The notes under the pieces: model-generated | Told to the model about the DNA's origin: nothing | What the model saw: the letters and a program-made list of their open reading frames with translations, nothing else | The model's database searches: none | Part shown: piece after piece, positions 1-11,560 of the stretch | Numbering within the stretch: position 1 is the stretch's first letter | Layout of the letters: each line of letters starts with the position of its first letter | Made by a program: the position numbers and the translations under genes | Origin: Diplonema papillatum | Lineage: Eukaryota > Euglenozoa > Diplonemea > Diplonemida > Diplonemidae | Direction: 5' to 3' | Assembly (NCBI GenBank): GCA_030068145.1 | Contig: JAPJBO010000074.1 | Coordinates: 372,001-436,000, forward strand | DNA: 64,000 nucleotides

Positions 1-592
1 AAGCGAGCTGCCTGCCGATCCCTTCGTCCTGCTGCGACGCGTTGGCCAGCAGGTACTCCGAAGGCCGGAGCTGCCCGCTGCGGAGCCTCTCCGAGAACCC
101 GGCCCCCGACTGCTCAACGAGGAAGATCTCGAACGCGTCTTGTTCGATGCTCGCCGCAGACACCACGGCCGGCCCTTCGACGACCACAGAAGCCCGCGAC
201 CCAGTCGATTCAGGCGACGCAACCGGCGCCTGCGAAGAGTGAATGCTCTGCGGCGGCACCGCTCCCTCAGTAGCCGGCGAATCGGTGCCTGGCGAAAGGG
301 TGCCGGGCGCTCTGGTAGCGGGGACCGGTGTGGCCGGAGGGTTGGTGGCAGGCGCGGGTGTGGGGGCCGGGGTCCTGTAGTTGAACGGGCACGAGCAGGG
401 GCAGTGGTAGCCCTCGGCCATGACGGTCGCGCACCCCAGCGTGCAGCCTCGGAAGGTCTCGCCGTTGCGCGAGCACTGCCGGACTTGCCAGCACGGCCGC
501 ATGTCGGGCCCGCTGTCCGGCTCTATGCACAGCCCGCGCGCCGCCGACGCGCCCAGCGCCGCCACGGCGCAGAGCTGCAAGACGGGTCGCAT
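1..592 (-). CDS. Secreted cysteine-rich protein (partial, C-terminus off window)
   Basis: This open frame starts at ATG 592-590 and stays open for 197 residues to the window edge, so the C-terminus is missing. Residues 1-21 form a typical signal peptide: basic start, hydrophobic core, small residues before the likely cleavage near Ala18-Gly20. A compact domain follows with eight cysteines (about residues 22, 34, 40, 50, 54, 64, 66, 68), ending in a CPCSCP cluster, as expected of a disulfide-stabilised extracellular module. Residues 74-115 are a Thr/Pro/Ala-rich linker that could be O-glycosylated. The rest is polar, with no membrane segment in the visible part. I do not recognise the family; a secreted or surface protein is the safe call. 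GC-rich third positions match the other genes here. The shorter frame at 267-530 is a shadow of this gene. Confidence 0.7.
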   Translation of the reverse strand, partial: MRPVLQLCAVAALGASAARGLCIEPDSGPDMRPCWQVRQCSRNGETFRGCTLGCATVMAEGYHCPCSCPFNYRTPAPTPAPATNPPATPVPATRAPGTLSPGTDSPATEGAVPPQSIHSSQAPVASPESTGSRASVVVEGPAVVSAASIEQDAFEIFLVEQSGAGFSERLRSGQLRPSEYLLANASQQDEGIGRQLA

Positions 593-2199
593 CGAAAGAG
601 CCGCGACCGCCGTTCCAGCGGTGCCCGGGGCGGAACTCAGTGGGCCCCCCCGAAGTTCCGAGCGATTCTCAGGCAGAGTCGCCGCAGAAGCCGCGGTGGG
701 TGAGCCAGCCAGGCGGGTGGGGTGTCCGAGCCGTGTAACTACAAAAGAGCGTCAACCACGGTATGGAACGACGATTCCCCTGTCGAACCGATCCACGTGC
801 CAGCTGCGTTGTGGATTGCAGATGTCGAATGGCTGCGGTTTGCGTAGTGTGTATGGGTGTGCGTGTGTGTATTTGTGCGCAAGTGTTTGCCAACCTGTGG
901 TGATGAAGGAGCCTGTTAAACAGATATGAGCCGCTATCTGCGTGGCTTGATCCGAACGTTCTTCTACAACGCGGCAGGTAAGACGCACTCAAGAGGCATG
1001 ACTCCTGTTCCGGGAGAGACCTGTGCCAGAACTCGGACGAGGGCCGACACGTAGCAGTTCAGACCGCTGGCGTTGCAGGTACCCCTTCTCGCACAACCTG
1101 ACTCTCTCGTCACTCTTGCCCTTGTTCTAGCTGACCTAACGGGGCCTTGTGACCTCGTGTTCACGAGCGCGAGCACCATATACACGCGAGCGCCACGGTC
1201 ACTGCTACCCTTATTTTTTGGTGCTTTCGTATAAGCACTATAAGAATGTCCCCTGGTGCATGCTTTTCATAAACTGGTGTGTCTTGGCTTGCGTTCTGTG
1301 CAGTCAACATAGGCAGGAGCAGGCACCAAACGCGCGATGCCAATGGGAATTTCCATGCGGACGCGGAAGGAATGAACGCGGCTGTTGTTTGGAACGCGCT
1401 TTCCGCGGTCAGCCTGCATAAGTAAGTGAGGGAGAGAGTTAGCGACCGGGGTAAGAGGGGTCGTGGACTGTTGTCCGGCTAGAACGAGGTAAGGGGACCG
1501 ACGCTAACTTTGCCGACTGAGCGGAGGATACACCTTACGACAGGCACTCTTCTCGGTTTTCAGACGGCCAGCACCGACGGTGCTGTGGATAACTACGAGA
1601 CGCCGTTCAATCGGGGGGCGCGCACTCGCAAATGTGGCTGCTGGTGCGAGGGTCTCTCTTCGGAAACGAATTATTCTGAAACGGAGGCACTTCTCTGTCA
1701 TACTTAACACTGGGCGAGGTCAGCAAGTAACTCAGAATTCAACGGATGCGCTACTCAACAGTTCTTGTATTCTCGCGAGGCGCACTTTGTGTAGTAACGA
1801 CGTATGGCGAGTTGTCTTGTTTGTTGCTGCTGTTTCGCCTGTTTTCCTAAAACGCGCAGCGAGTGTCAGGGTCGCTGCTTCGCATTCACGGAACAGGCTC
1901 CTTGCCGATGTGGATGTTGCTTGTTTGTTTTGATTTGATATTCTTATTTGCCCTCAGCCGTGGATCGCTTTGGCTGCTTGGAGCTGTCTGCTTTAAACAG
2001 CCAGTCCTGAAGGGCGAGTACCAACCAGGCCACCTCGCGGATCATGCAGGAGCACGGTGTTGCGGTCCTCTGACGATGCTTCACCCATCTTTCGACCACA
2101 ACCATCACATGGTATGCTATGCCTCATCTGTGCGACTCCATCCAGACGTCATCGAGATGGGCCAATGCGAAAAAGCAGCCGTGTGTAGATGAAAGCCTC
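593..2199. other. Intergenic, no gene recognised
   Basis: Short frames on both strands lack coding character and many begin at non-ATG codons. No strong repeat is visible. This stretch separates the left-edge secreted protein from the end of the first ankyrin gene. Confidence 0.5.
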
Positions 2200-3564
2200 T
2201 CAGGAGCGGACGTGGTGGTAGACGTCTAGCGAGTGGGAGGCTCTCGTGCGAAATGGGAACGGTTCGTTAGCGCAGCACCACATGAGGACGCGCGTCGTCT
2301 TACACCCGGTCGTGACGTGGCCATGCTTCTTCCCACCAGCTTTGACCAGCATGCGCTGGATGACCTCAGACCCTGTGCCGAGTCTTGCTGCTGTGCCGAC
2401 TCTTGGCACAGCTTGATACGGAGTCGCCCCGGCCACGTCGGCCAGGCTAGGGTTCGCTCCTTGTTCAAGCAAGGCGGCCACGCTGTTGACACGCCCCAGG
2501 CGGCATGCCAAGAACAGCGGTGTTCTACCCATGCAGTCCCGGGCGTCTTTGCTCGCGCCGTTGTTGATCAAAAGCGAGATGAGGCTCGGGCGCGTGATCG
2601 CGAAGTGTAGCGGCGTCTCCAAGCCGTTGTTCACTGCGTCGACTTGCCGTCTGTACTTCTTCGCGGGGTTCCCCGTCGCCTGGCTGACTGCTGACTGCGA
2701 ATGAGCACTGTCAACGGCCTTGCAATGTCGAAGGATCGCTTTGACCACAAATAGAGCATCGTGAAGGCAGGCCCTATGTAATGCTGTATCGCGGGTAGTA
2801 AAGTTTGGAACGGTGCACAAGGCACGCCCAACTTGATCATCTGTCAGCAGATGAACCGCAAAGTCAAACTTCTGATGGTCGATGGCGAGATGCAGAGCCG
2901 TGTTGCCTTTTGCGTCAGTGGCGAGCGGCGTGGCCCCCATGTCCGTCAACCGGTCCGCGATTCTGATGGCTGCTTTTTCGTCGCGAGCAAACGCCAGGCA
3001 TCCCAGCGGGGTAGCGCCGTCGTCGGCGTGCACGTTGACGCACCGCTGCTGGTAGAACTGCTTGGTGTCGGTCACCCGCTCGATCCGGTCCAGAATCAGC
3101 CCAGCGGCGCCCTCGTGCCCCATTCTACATGCGACGTGAAGCGCTGTGGTCTCCCTGACGCCCATTCCCTCCACCAACGGAACCCCCATGTCGAAGAGTG
3201 CCTCCATCAACTCCACGTCACCCACCTCCACCGCCTCCAAAAGTTGGAACCTCGAGACCGCGGTAGGCACCATCCTCCGCTCGCGCAGCACAGCCACCGC
3301 TCTCGCCTTCTTTTGCTCCAGTCGGACCAGGAGCCCCGACGAGTCAGTTAGCCCGAGCTCTTCTACCGGCGTGTCCTCGCCCTTCCCCGCCCAAACGACG
3401 CCGTCGCACTCCACCTCCATCAGCTCAGGATCCAACTCCAGCGCCGCCGCTGCTTTCAACACAATAGTTCGCTGCGTGTCGTCATCCGTGACCTCGACAA
3501 ACGCTTTTCTGCCGGCATCGGACGAAATGCTGACTGGAACCCTCAGGACGGCCACATTGGTCAT
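2200..3564 (-). CDS. Ubiquitin-like/ankyrin-repeat protein 1
   Basis: This is a 454-residue protein if translation starts at ATG 3564-3562; the frame is open upstream to 3654, but only with a GTG. Residues 1-88 look like a beta-grasp (ubiquitin-like) fold, with a V-E-C-D-G core and an ending strand L-L-V-R-L. From about residue 100 there are five or six ankyrin repeats with recognisable signatures (T-T-A-L-H-V-A-C-R, T-P-L-H-F-A, T-P-L-F-L-A-C-R, A-A-L-L-E-Q-G-A-N-P). The C-terminal tail is basic and then cysteine-containing. Ankyrin repeats bind other proteins; the ubiquitin-like head suggests a scaffold or ubiquitin-pathway adaptor, which is inference. It shares order, spacing and the TP-x-QAV...AGG ending with the gene at 25811-27055, so the two are paralogs about 22 kb apart on the same strand. 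No introns are needed. Confidence 0.85.
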   Translation of the reverse strand: MTNVAVLRVPVSISSDAGRKAFVEVTDDDTQRTIVLKAAAALELDPELMEVECDGVVWAGKGEDTPVEELGLTDSSGLLVRLEQKKARAVAVLRERRMVPTAVSRFQLLEAVEVGDVELMEALFDMGVPLVEGMGVRETTALHVACRMGHEGAAGLILDRIERVTDTKQFYQQRCVNVHADDGATPLGCLAFARDEKAAIRIADRLTDMGATPLATDAKGNTALHLAIDHQKFDFAVHLLTDDQVGRALCTVPNFTTRDTALHRACLHDALFVVKAILRHCKAVDSAHSQSAVSQATGNPAKKYRRQVDAVNNGLETPLHFAITRPSLISLLINNGASKDARDCMGRTPLFLACRLGRVNSVAALLEQGANPSLADVAGATPYQAVPRVGTAARLGTGSEVIQRMLVKAGGKKHGHVTTGCKTTRVLMWCCANEPFPFRTRASHSLDVYHHVRS

Positions 3565-4739
3565 TCGAGCACGTGTTGGTCGAACTACCAGATTGCACAC
3601 CCTCCACCCGGAAAGAGACGATGGGTGCCTGTTGAAAATCGTTTTTGTTGACACTACACCCGGACTTCTTGGACGGCATGCGTTTCGCCCCCACTGCGGA
3701 TGAGTGCAGACTTTTGAAGGCCATCGGAGAGTTTCTTATGAGTACAAGTGGACAGAGTCACGCGAAGATGTAAATATCTGCGGCACTCTGATTCGGGTTA
3801 TACGCCCTATCTTGCAGCAAACGTAAAGTCTGGCGCAGTGTGCTTTTTTAGGCCGATGCCTCTCTCGTACGAGAAGCCACATGGCAGTGCGCCCCGCTAT
3901 CGAGGCGAAGGCGCTCGACTCGTTGAATTGGTTGGGTCGTGCGCGAGCTGGGGCCGTCCTACCACCTTTCGGGAGTCAGATTTTCGCTCCTGGGCAATTT
4001 GGGTGTGTGGGTGTTGTGTGTGTGTGTGTACCTACTGCAGTCTTTTGACTATAGCGGGTTGCTGTGGCGAGCGCAGCCCGGTCATGACTTCCCCGTGGGC
4101 CATGCCTGGATAGGACGAAGCCGAGTGGTGCCACGGAAGCCTTCTCCGTTTCGGTTTGCAATGCAAAAAATGATGAGGAAGGTGAGACTGACATTATTTG
4201 ATCCTGCTGAGTTGGTCTATTCAGTAATGCCGGAGTGACTGTCTACTTGCAACCCCGCCTCATCCCAAACTCTTCTGGTGTTGGTTCGGGAAAGTGTTCA
4301 TCCTGCCATGCGCTTTTACCAACAATTCCCACAGTAAGCCATGGGATGTAGGTATACACCACTACGTGCGATCCCAGGATGCGGTGCAGCATCTTCGTTG
4401 AATACTCGCTGCACTCCATCGAAAACGAGAGAGATGTCCCTACTGCCACAGCGACGGACGAACCGTGGGGAAACCACTCTTCAAAAGTCTACGCCACCAT
4501 AAGCCCTGGTGCAAAAAGAAGCACTGTAAACGACGCACAGCAACGACGACTTCATCAGACGAATAACCTCACTAACCACGGGTACCCAGTGTGCCCAGAG
4601 TGCCTCAACTGTGGCGAGCAACGAACAGTTTTACCCTGCAAATCTACCCAAAAAAACCTTATTTTAGGGCGGAAACAACCCGCACCACGTGAAGCACCGC
4701 AAGTGCCGCGAAACCCAAGCACCACACTGCGAGAAAATA

Positions 4740-5012
4740 CATATAAACGCGGACAACAGACCGGTACGGGCTACAAGGCAACCCCTGCTCAACTTGTAGA
4801 ACGTGGGGGGCCCAAGACTACACTCCACGAAGGAATGTACTTGGTGGCGGTCACAAACAGTCCCGGACATGGCCATAACCCATAACGAAAGCGTGCACTA
4901 AATATACAACCCGTAACCACATAGCCCTTTCTTGCTCTAAGAGAACCCATTCATGAACGGTCACACGGAGACCCTAAAACCCCGGAATTTCAAGCGAACT
5001 TTAACTCTAAAA
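4740..5012 (-). repeat. SINE-like dispersed repeat, copy 1
   Basis: Read on the minus strand it begins TTAGAGTTAAAGTTCGCTTG at the 5012 end and is nearly identical for about 85 bases to the copy at 33807-33897. It then continues through GTGACCG-CACCAAGTACATTCC and a block matching 24330-24410 (CAAGTTGAGCAGG-GTTGCC). Confidence 0.75.
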
Positions 5013-6279
5013 AAGACAGGCGCCTCGTGCTGGTTGTGCGTGCCAGTTGACCGATTCTCCACTCGTTTTCCCCCTGTTTTTGTCAGGTCGGGAATTCTGA
5101 CCAACTCCCCTCCAAATACACGCTGTGTCTAATCTTCATCATGCACCGCGCGAAAATATAAGATTGTTCGTAATAAACGCTAAGCGAAAGAGAGCGAACG
5201 GCAAGCAGGCTCGTCGGCGGCGAAACAATTTATGGTGGCCCGATCGATGAGGGATTCAAGAGTGAAAAAGGTGGGGCAAGGCCGATTTCTTCTTTTTAGA
5301 GTGAGACCTGCTTGTCCTGCTGTTGGCCTGCTTTGTCCGCACACGGTGGATCCGGCCTTGAGCTAAAGCCGGCGACAGAAAAAGCGTGTGGCACACCCGC
5401 TTTTTGGGGCGTACATTAACACGCATCTTGGTTGCAACGCACCCGCAATTCGGATGTTTTCTTTAACTCCAGCCTCTGACACTCAGATCCATACACCCCA
5501 GAGGGGGATTGCAAGAACGTGCTTGGAATGGATGTGTGCCCAACAGAAGGGGGGAAGGGGGTGAAGGTTTGTTTCTTTCCAGAATTTAGACTTTCGGTTT
5601 GAAGAGAAAACTGCTTCGACTGCTGAAGGTCTTTGCCTGGACACTCCGCGTTTAAGAGGGTCTTGTACCCTCGAAAAAAATGCAGGTGCCTATTTTTCCA
5701 GACTGACACGGCAGTCAGGTCGAAATAGCATGCCAGCCGGCACTTGTTATCGGTTCGAGATGCTCAAGGTGTCCGCCCTTGAAACCTGCCAGTGTCGTGC
5801 TGAGGAGAAATGCGGAGGTATGTGTGCCACCTCTGCGTTGACGACAAACTGAACCAGTGTTACAAGGCCTGGACAGCCGCACGGCTGAACGACTTTCTGC
5901 ACGATTTCCATACTCTCAAAGGATCCCCTCCCGACAGCCCACTCCCGAAGATTCCCTGCTGCGTTATCTACCCTGTCCAAGCGTACAGTGTGCACGTGCG
6001 TGAAGACCCCGGCAGCATGGATGATGCGTTGTCATCACGCTCTTCAGAAGCCTCTCCAAGTGGCGATGAAATGAGGTTTGACATCAATACTGAGTCATCG
6101 ACAACACGGAGAAGCACCAGATCTCACAACGCGGGGTAGGCCTTCGACCGAAGTAAGGTCGAGAAAGGGACGCAGTCCGTGTTGTTTGCAGCGTGCTTTC
6201 TCACTTATCGGCAGCACATTTTAAAGTATTTTTATTTTGAGGTTTGAAAGACCGGCATGCGAGAGCCCCCGGTTGAGGA

Positions 6280-6311
6280 GGAGGGGAGGAGGAGGAGGAG
6301 GAGGAGGGGGA
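6280..6311. repeat. GAG/GGA microsatellite
   Basis: Imperfect trinucleotide purine run visible directly in the sequence. Confidence 0.8.
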
Positions 6312-6779
6312 TCTTAGTTTCGTGTTCAGGGGGAGGGAAGCCGAAAAGGGAAAGTGCCGGGTGATTTTCTCACGTCGTGAAACCGGACTGGGGGGAATTA
6401 TTGTTTACTTTTGTACTTTTTTTGCGCACATTTATTGCCGGAGAGCAACCCTGCTGCCCGGTGGGATTGACTAAGCAAATCACGAACGTTGTTGGAGTGC
6501 AAGTACTGGATCGTCGATCCGCGATGGCATGTCGGGCAAGTCTCACATGGAAGCCTCTGGAAGTGGGACTTAGAAGCCTGTCCCTTAGCGGTCCCGAAGT
6601 GAAAAACTGGCCCATAGAAGACTGGTTGTTAGGATCTAAAAGTGGAAGTCTGGCCCTGAGATTACTGGCCATTGCCGACCAGCCCAGCCGGTCAGGTTGC
6701 TACCCAACTACTACATTTAACGTTGAAAGTTAACTCAAGAAATAATGTGAAAAGAAGATGCTTGTTCTTTTTTTTGAAT

Positions 6780-6875
6780 GAGCACCTGCTTTAAGAAATC
6801 TCAGAGAAAGAAAAGAGAACACGCCTTAACCCTCACGAAACACAGGTTAATCTGTGCTGAGTGCCGGGCGTAAGC
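6780..6875 (-). repeat. SINE-like repeat, 3' part
   Basis: On the plus strand it shows AGCACCTGCTTTAAGAAATC, then CACGAAACACAGG and GCCGGGCGTAAGC. This is the reverse of the 3' half of the family seen complete at 24126-24545. The 5' half is missing. Confidence 0.6.
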
Positions 6876-8159
6876 TTTGTTTGTGCGATTCAACCTACAT
6901 GTGTTCTGGTTCACCCGCTGTCATGTTCTGTTTAGCTGTAACAAATACTGTCTTAGGGATGCAGAAATTGGTTGTCGCAAAAAAGACCTTGGTTCTCCCC
7001 CTCGAGCCACCGAAACAATAACCCACTTGTGCGGGTTGAAAAGTATAGGAACGGTGTTGGTTTGCGTGTGCCGGGCGAGTGTACGATTGAATCTCCTGCC
7101 AGACACGCTGCCAGCATTAGTTCGAGCTAGTAGAACTCGTTGTTGCTACAAATACGAATAGCTCCGGTGTGTGGAAAAGGTGCACATCGTACGTGCGGAA
7201 TGTCACGTGTCCATTCAAACTCTGTATATGTGTATATGAGGACGTGAGTTCTCGAAGGAGCTAGCCTGTTGGCAAGCGAATATGATCGTCAGGCTAACCT
7301 CGCCCTCAACATGCGCCAGCGTTTTCTTCCGAGATCACAACCCGTTGTCGCTGAGGAGAATGCACACCCTACGAGTGTTTGCCAAGATCCGTTCGCGGAT
7401 CCGATGTGTGTAGCCCCTACCTGCCAAGGTTGCTGTCCCGGGTGCTCAGACCCCACACTTCGGCACACAGCACCAACTCGCCCACGGCTAGATACATGAA
7501 TTTTGGTCCGAGCATGCCCACTTTCGCCTGTCCTCGTAGTTCTCGGCCGCTTGGTCGAACGCTACCGGTAGAGACACGCCTCCTCCTGCGGTCGCCTGTA
7601 TTTCCACAGAAGAATTAGGCTGCTCATCCGAGGGCTTCTGATTCGTTGCATCTGGGCTTTCGCTTTACGTGGCTACTGCTAGGATAGCCGCTATGGCCAT
7701 TGTCAATAACTTCCTTGTTCCACACAAGAATCCTGCTGCAGACCGTGGGGCGCGAACCCGGTTAATCGAGCCTGCAATTGGCCCATTGCTTTACTGGCTG
7801 CGGGGGCTAGAGCTACTTCTACGTGCAATGTTGCTCCAAGTTTCAATGCGGAAACCGCGCAGGGTTGCCCTTCTGGATTCACGTAGCGAAAGACTGGCAT
7901 AGCGTGGTACGCGTCAGCATGCCGATCACTCCGCACCAAGTGAACAAGGGCTGTATGCAAGGCGCAGGCAGACCAGCAAGCATTCTTCCGACTTGTTAGC
8001 CTTCGCAATATATTTCCTGAGTCAAACCAACGTACATGCAACGTACGTAGAGAGCAATTAACTGTATCGCTTCGGCTAAGGACTGAAATTACTTATTTTC
8101 CCGCATTTTGCTGAATGTTCATGAGCCAATTCACCTAGCCCCCCTGAAAGTGACTTTAG

Positions 8160-8228
8160 CTCGATTACGCGTCGATTACACTCGATTACACTCGATTACG
8201 CTCGATTACGCTCGATTACACTCGATCA
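8160..8228 (+). repeat. CTCGATTACR decamer array, left
   Basis: About seven tandem copies of CTCGATTACA or CTCGATTACG. Confidence 0.9.
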
Positions 8229-8606
8229 ACATTTGGGTGAATTGGGGGGGTACTGCAGTAATTGATTAAAGGCGTGACACTCAGCCAATCTTGATAGGCC
8301 GGTTCAACGGGCCCACTAACGCACCTTCTTCCGGGGCTAAAAAGGTGCTGATGACAGGATATTGAAATTGGAATAAAAACAAGAATATTAGTCTGAAAAA
8401 ATGACCGCGACAGGCAGTGTAGCTGGAGACCAGGAAGCTCGGGCTGACTCACGGAAGCAGGTTGTCGAGTGCGTACGGGCTCGGGTACCACTATCTCGCA
8501 TTAGCTCGTCTTCTTGTTGCGTTAGTATAGTCCTTTGACAGAGTGAGCCGGTGCCTCTCATCTCACCTTTAAAACACGGCTGAGTCACGCATGCTCTTGA
8601 CAGACG

Positions 8607-9317
8607 CTAGCGTCCGACATTTCGCACGCGCGTCGCAGTCGTTGGGTGGTATTGACAAGGGGTTTCATCGGACACTCGGATGAGCTTCGTTACTTCACTG
8701 GAGGCCCGCTTGGCTGCCTTCGAGTTGCGTTTCCGCGTTGGTGTTGTTGCTTCGCTTTTGGACTCCTTCTTCGACTTCGCACGGTCCCAACGTCCTGGTC
8801 TGCCCTTGGTGCACGTCTTGCGCTCAGTCTGCGCAGTTCGTCTCTCCTGCTTGACTTCGTGATTCCATCGAGCCTGCTTGCGCTCCCATCCCGACGGGTA
8901 ATGCGTCTGCGGTCGAAAACTGCCATTCAGTGTTGCAGCTTTGCGGAGCCCAGCCTGCGGTACGGCTCGCACCTTGTCGCCGGCCTACTTCGCCGTCTGC
9001 TCTCGTGCGGCGGCTTCGTAGGCGCGCATCACAGCTTCAAACGCCTGCTGGTTTGCTATTTGTGGTCTCTTGTTGAGTCCGGCCATGTTCCCGCCTCCGA
9101 GAGACGTCAGGACGTTGACTTGCATCTCAAGCGCCGGGTGAATCGGCGTCTGCACGATACTCGTCAGCCGTCGCATCGCGCTCTTCATCGCGTACGATTT
9201 CGCGGTCGCCGAGTCCCGATACTCGGCTGTCGCTCGTCTCTGAACCTCATCCATCGCGTGATTCGATAGAGCATCGGCGTCTTCTTGTTGCGTCAGTGGG
9301 GAGTCATTTGCATGCAA
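8607..9317 (-). pseudogene. Mobile-element protein relic (family with a second copy near 54.0-54.3 kb)
   Basis: Two stretches in one minus-strand frame, 9317-8985 and 8972-8607, are separated only by a TAG. The upstream part is a helical, Ala/Gln-rich protein of about 110 residues ending near F-E-A-V-M-R-A. The downstream part is very basic (R-A-V-P-Q-A-G, then Y-P-x-x-W-E-R-K-Q-A-R-W, then Lys/Arg/Glu-rich) and could bind nucleic acid. The same motifs in the same order reappear on the plus strand at about 54030-54260 with frameshifts, so this is a dispersed coding sequence and not a host gene. The lone stop may be real damage or the natural end of a first protein. Superfamily not recognised. 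Confidence 0.5.
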
Positions 9318-9460
9318 ATGAGTACCACACTATCTCGCAATAGCTCGCATATATTAAATTTAGCGCAGTTAGTACTTGAGCCTTTAGGCATTCGGTGCGG
9401 GCCAGTTCCAGGCGATAGGGTGTTCGCCGAGCGCTCGGTAGGCACCTTGTCCTCGGTGAC

Positions 9461-9934
9461 ATGGAGTTTCTGCTCCGGCTTGGGGGTGGTGACTTCGTCA
9501 TTGCCGGGGATGCAGGAGAGCTTCCGGGGAGCAAAGATATCCTCTGCCTGACGTTCTCGTACCTGGACACGATGGAGCAGAGATGGAGGATGCGGCTTGT
9601 GTTTGCAGCACTTGTGCGGCAGAAGGATCCAGCAACGACAACCAAGTATCTCCAGTACGTGCTGGATTACTTTCAGAAGCTGCAAGAGTCGCTCCTTGCC
9701 TTGGGGTTCGATCTCCCTGGCGATGCACTGCTCCCAAGGATGAAAAAGGTGGTTACAGACAGAGGCCTCTTCACGACGGCTAGTGAGTGTACGCCTGTGG
9801 GGCCGTTGACGAGGTCATCATGGAGCCCGTGCATCGCCTGCACCTTGCTGACAAAGCCGTCCAAAAATGTCTGGCTACCGACCTTCCTTTCAAGGAAGGT
9901 CGGTCGCCAGACAAGGACCTTTGCGATCACTTAG
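9461..9934 (+). pseudogene. Putative transposase-like fragment
   Basis: A 157-residue plus-strand frame whose first 105 residues look like a folded protein: alternating hydrophobic strands, then D-T-x-E-Q-R-W, a helical stretch, and V-V-T-D-R-G-L-F. Coding sense then appears to move to the next frame (from about 9787, containing H-R-L-H-L-A-D-K-A-V-Q), which implies a frameshift. The T-D-R-G motif after a helical segment faintly recalls MULE-type transposases, but I cannot confirm that. It lies in the candidate TIR element, opposite in strand to the relic at 8607-9317. Confidence 0.35.
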
Positions 9935-10221
9935 CGCTTCTTCATCATTCATCATCCCGTCTTGCTAGGCTGCTCACAGTCGCTCGAAGATCTTTCTGTC
10001 CCTTTTCGCCACCAACCCGCCTGCAGTCCCCGTGCTCGCTGCCATGATTTAGAACATCTTCATCTCGAGAGCTTCCGGTCTCATATGCACATCGCCCACT
10101 TGCCTGCGGTTTCCGTCCCTCGTATGCTTATGCTTGGCACGTCTTGGGCCAGACAGTGGTCAACATGGTCGCCCATGGGCCAGTCAGGGGTTCACCAGTG
10201 GTCGAACCCAAAATACTAGTG

Positions 10222-10315
10222 TCAATCTCGATCACACTCTACAACGCTCTACTACACTCTACTACACTCTATTACGCTCGATTACACTCGATTACACTCG
10301 ATTACGCTCGATCAG
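10222..10315 (+). repeat. CTCGATTACR decamer array, right
   Basis: About nine or ten tandem decamers. The first units are diverged (CTCTACTACA) and the last ones match the left array. Confidence 0.85.
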
Positions 10316-10929
10316 GGGGTAGGTGAATTGGCTCAAGTTCATTTGTTTGGCAAAGAAAGTTAAAGTATGGATAAAAGAGCCCCCAGTGTAAGGAGGAAAT
10401 GTGCTGGCACGAACACGAAACACAGATGTAAGCGTTGATAACAGAGGGTGACCTGTTAGAGGTTTCGGCTCTTTTTTTCTGGGAGTCACTTAAAAATTCC
10501 GAGCGTTTCGAGTCGCCGGGTGACTTTCAGCAAATAGGGGATATCCGTTACACTCCAGTCCGTAATTGATCAAGTAAGGGTAGGCGGTTTTTTTTTTTTT
10601 TTTTCGTATAAGCACCTCCCTAACTCTCGGCGGCCGGGACCCTCTTGCAACGATGCAAAAAATATCTGCACGCTGCTCAAAGACGAATATTTACTAGTAC
10701 ACGTCTTTGGCGGATAGTCACCTACCGTGAAGCCAAAGCTCGAGCAGTGTGGCTCCTGGAGCCTGGCGCGTTTGGCGTGGCGCGGCGCGCGCCAAGCGCG
10801 CCAAGCCTGGCGCGTTTGGCGCGGCGCGGCGCGTTTGGCGCACCCTGTAGCCCCTAGGAAATTCAGGCTCCCTCGTCACATGAACGGGGGCAAAGGAGTG
10901 TCTCGGCGGAATTGATAATTTGCCCCGGG

Positions 10930-11280
10930 CCATTTTTCAATGCACAAACAGGGGAATCTGGTTTTGGCAAAAGTTGTGGTGATATTTTCCCGCTGGTCCA
11001 CGTTGCAGATCTTTTTCAACGACGTTTTGCTCGCCCTCAGCTCCGATGAAGAGAACGGTTCAAAATAGACTCGGGGACCCATAAGTATGTGTGTGGCTCG
11101 TGACTCCTCATAAGATGCAGAGCACCGGGCGGCAGGTTTACTGTGGGAAGGACCGGAATTGTCCCCAGGTAGGTGACAATTTCCCGCTGGTCCACGTAGC
11201 AATTCTTTTCTGACGACTTTTTGCTCGTTTTTTTTCGGATGAAGAGAACGGTGCCAAATAGACCCGGAGCCTTTCATTGC
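10930..11280 (+). repeat. Diverged ~100-bp direct repeats inside element A
   Basis: TTCCCGCTGGTCCACGT followed by GATGAAGAGAACGGT occurs twice, near 10985-11065 and 11180-11265. The 195-residue minus-strand frame across this region probably owes its length to the repeats. Confidence 0.65.
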
Positions 11281-11560
11281 CGCAGGGTACCATGGATTAC
11301 CATGGTGCACACATCCAAACCGGTCCAAAAAGGCCGCTTGCAGGGATCGATCCCCTGGAAAAAGCTTGTTTTTCAGTGGCTCTGGAAAGACAGGGGGTGC
11401 GGGAAGGCACCAGAATAGGTTCACACCAGGTTTTCTGGAAGATTTCGTCATCGATCTTCTCATCGAACAAAAGATTTGTCGAAACGCGCGCTGGGATCGC
11501 CGAGAAAATGGACAAATGATGATCCCAAGATGAAAAAGTTGTCAATTCCTGGTGAAAACA

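Larger units (their letters stand above)
3565..8131. other. Repeat-bearing intergenic region
   Basis: No convincing gene. It contains a minus-strand SINE-like copy (4740-5012), a GAG/GGA-rich purine run (about 6280-6311) and a second partial SINE-like copy (about 6780-6875). Sequence after 5007 matches 23915-24035 over about 110 bp, so another dispersed repeat is present. Confidence 0.5.
8132..10336. mobile_element. Candidate TIR transposon with decamer arrays near both ends
   Basis: The left end reads GAGCCAATTCACCTAGCCCC and the right end is its near inverse (GGGGTAGGTGAATTGGCTC). GTTCAT stands just outside both ends (left ...GTTCAT|GAGCC, right GGCTCAA|GTTCAT), a possible 6-bp target duplication. 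Arrays of CTCGATTACA/G decamers lie inside each end (8160-8228 and about 10222-10315), in the same orientation rather than mirrored. Interior frames on both strands look like decayed transposon genes. The left array is also followed by GGTGAATTGG, so a small solo element at about 8132-8250 plus a separate right-hand copy is an alternative reading. Confidence 0.5.

Noticed and set aside
10876..11463. 195-residue minus-strand frame inside element A
   Set aside because: Covers two diverged DNA repeats and shows no protein family; repeats in DNA explain the length.
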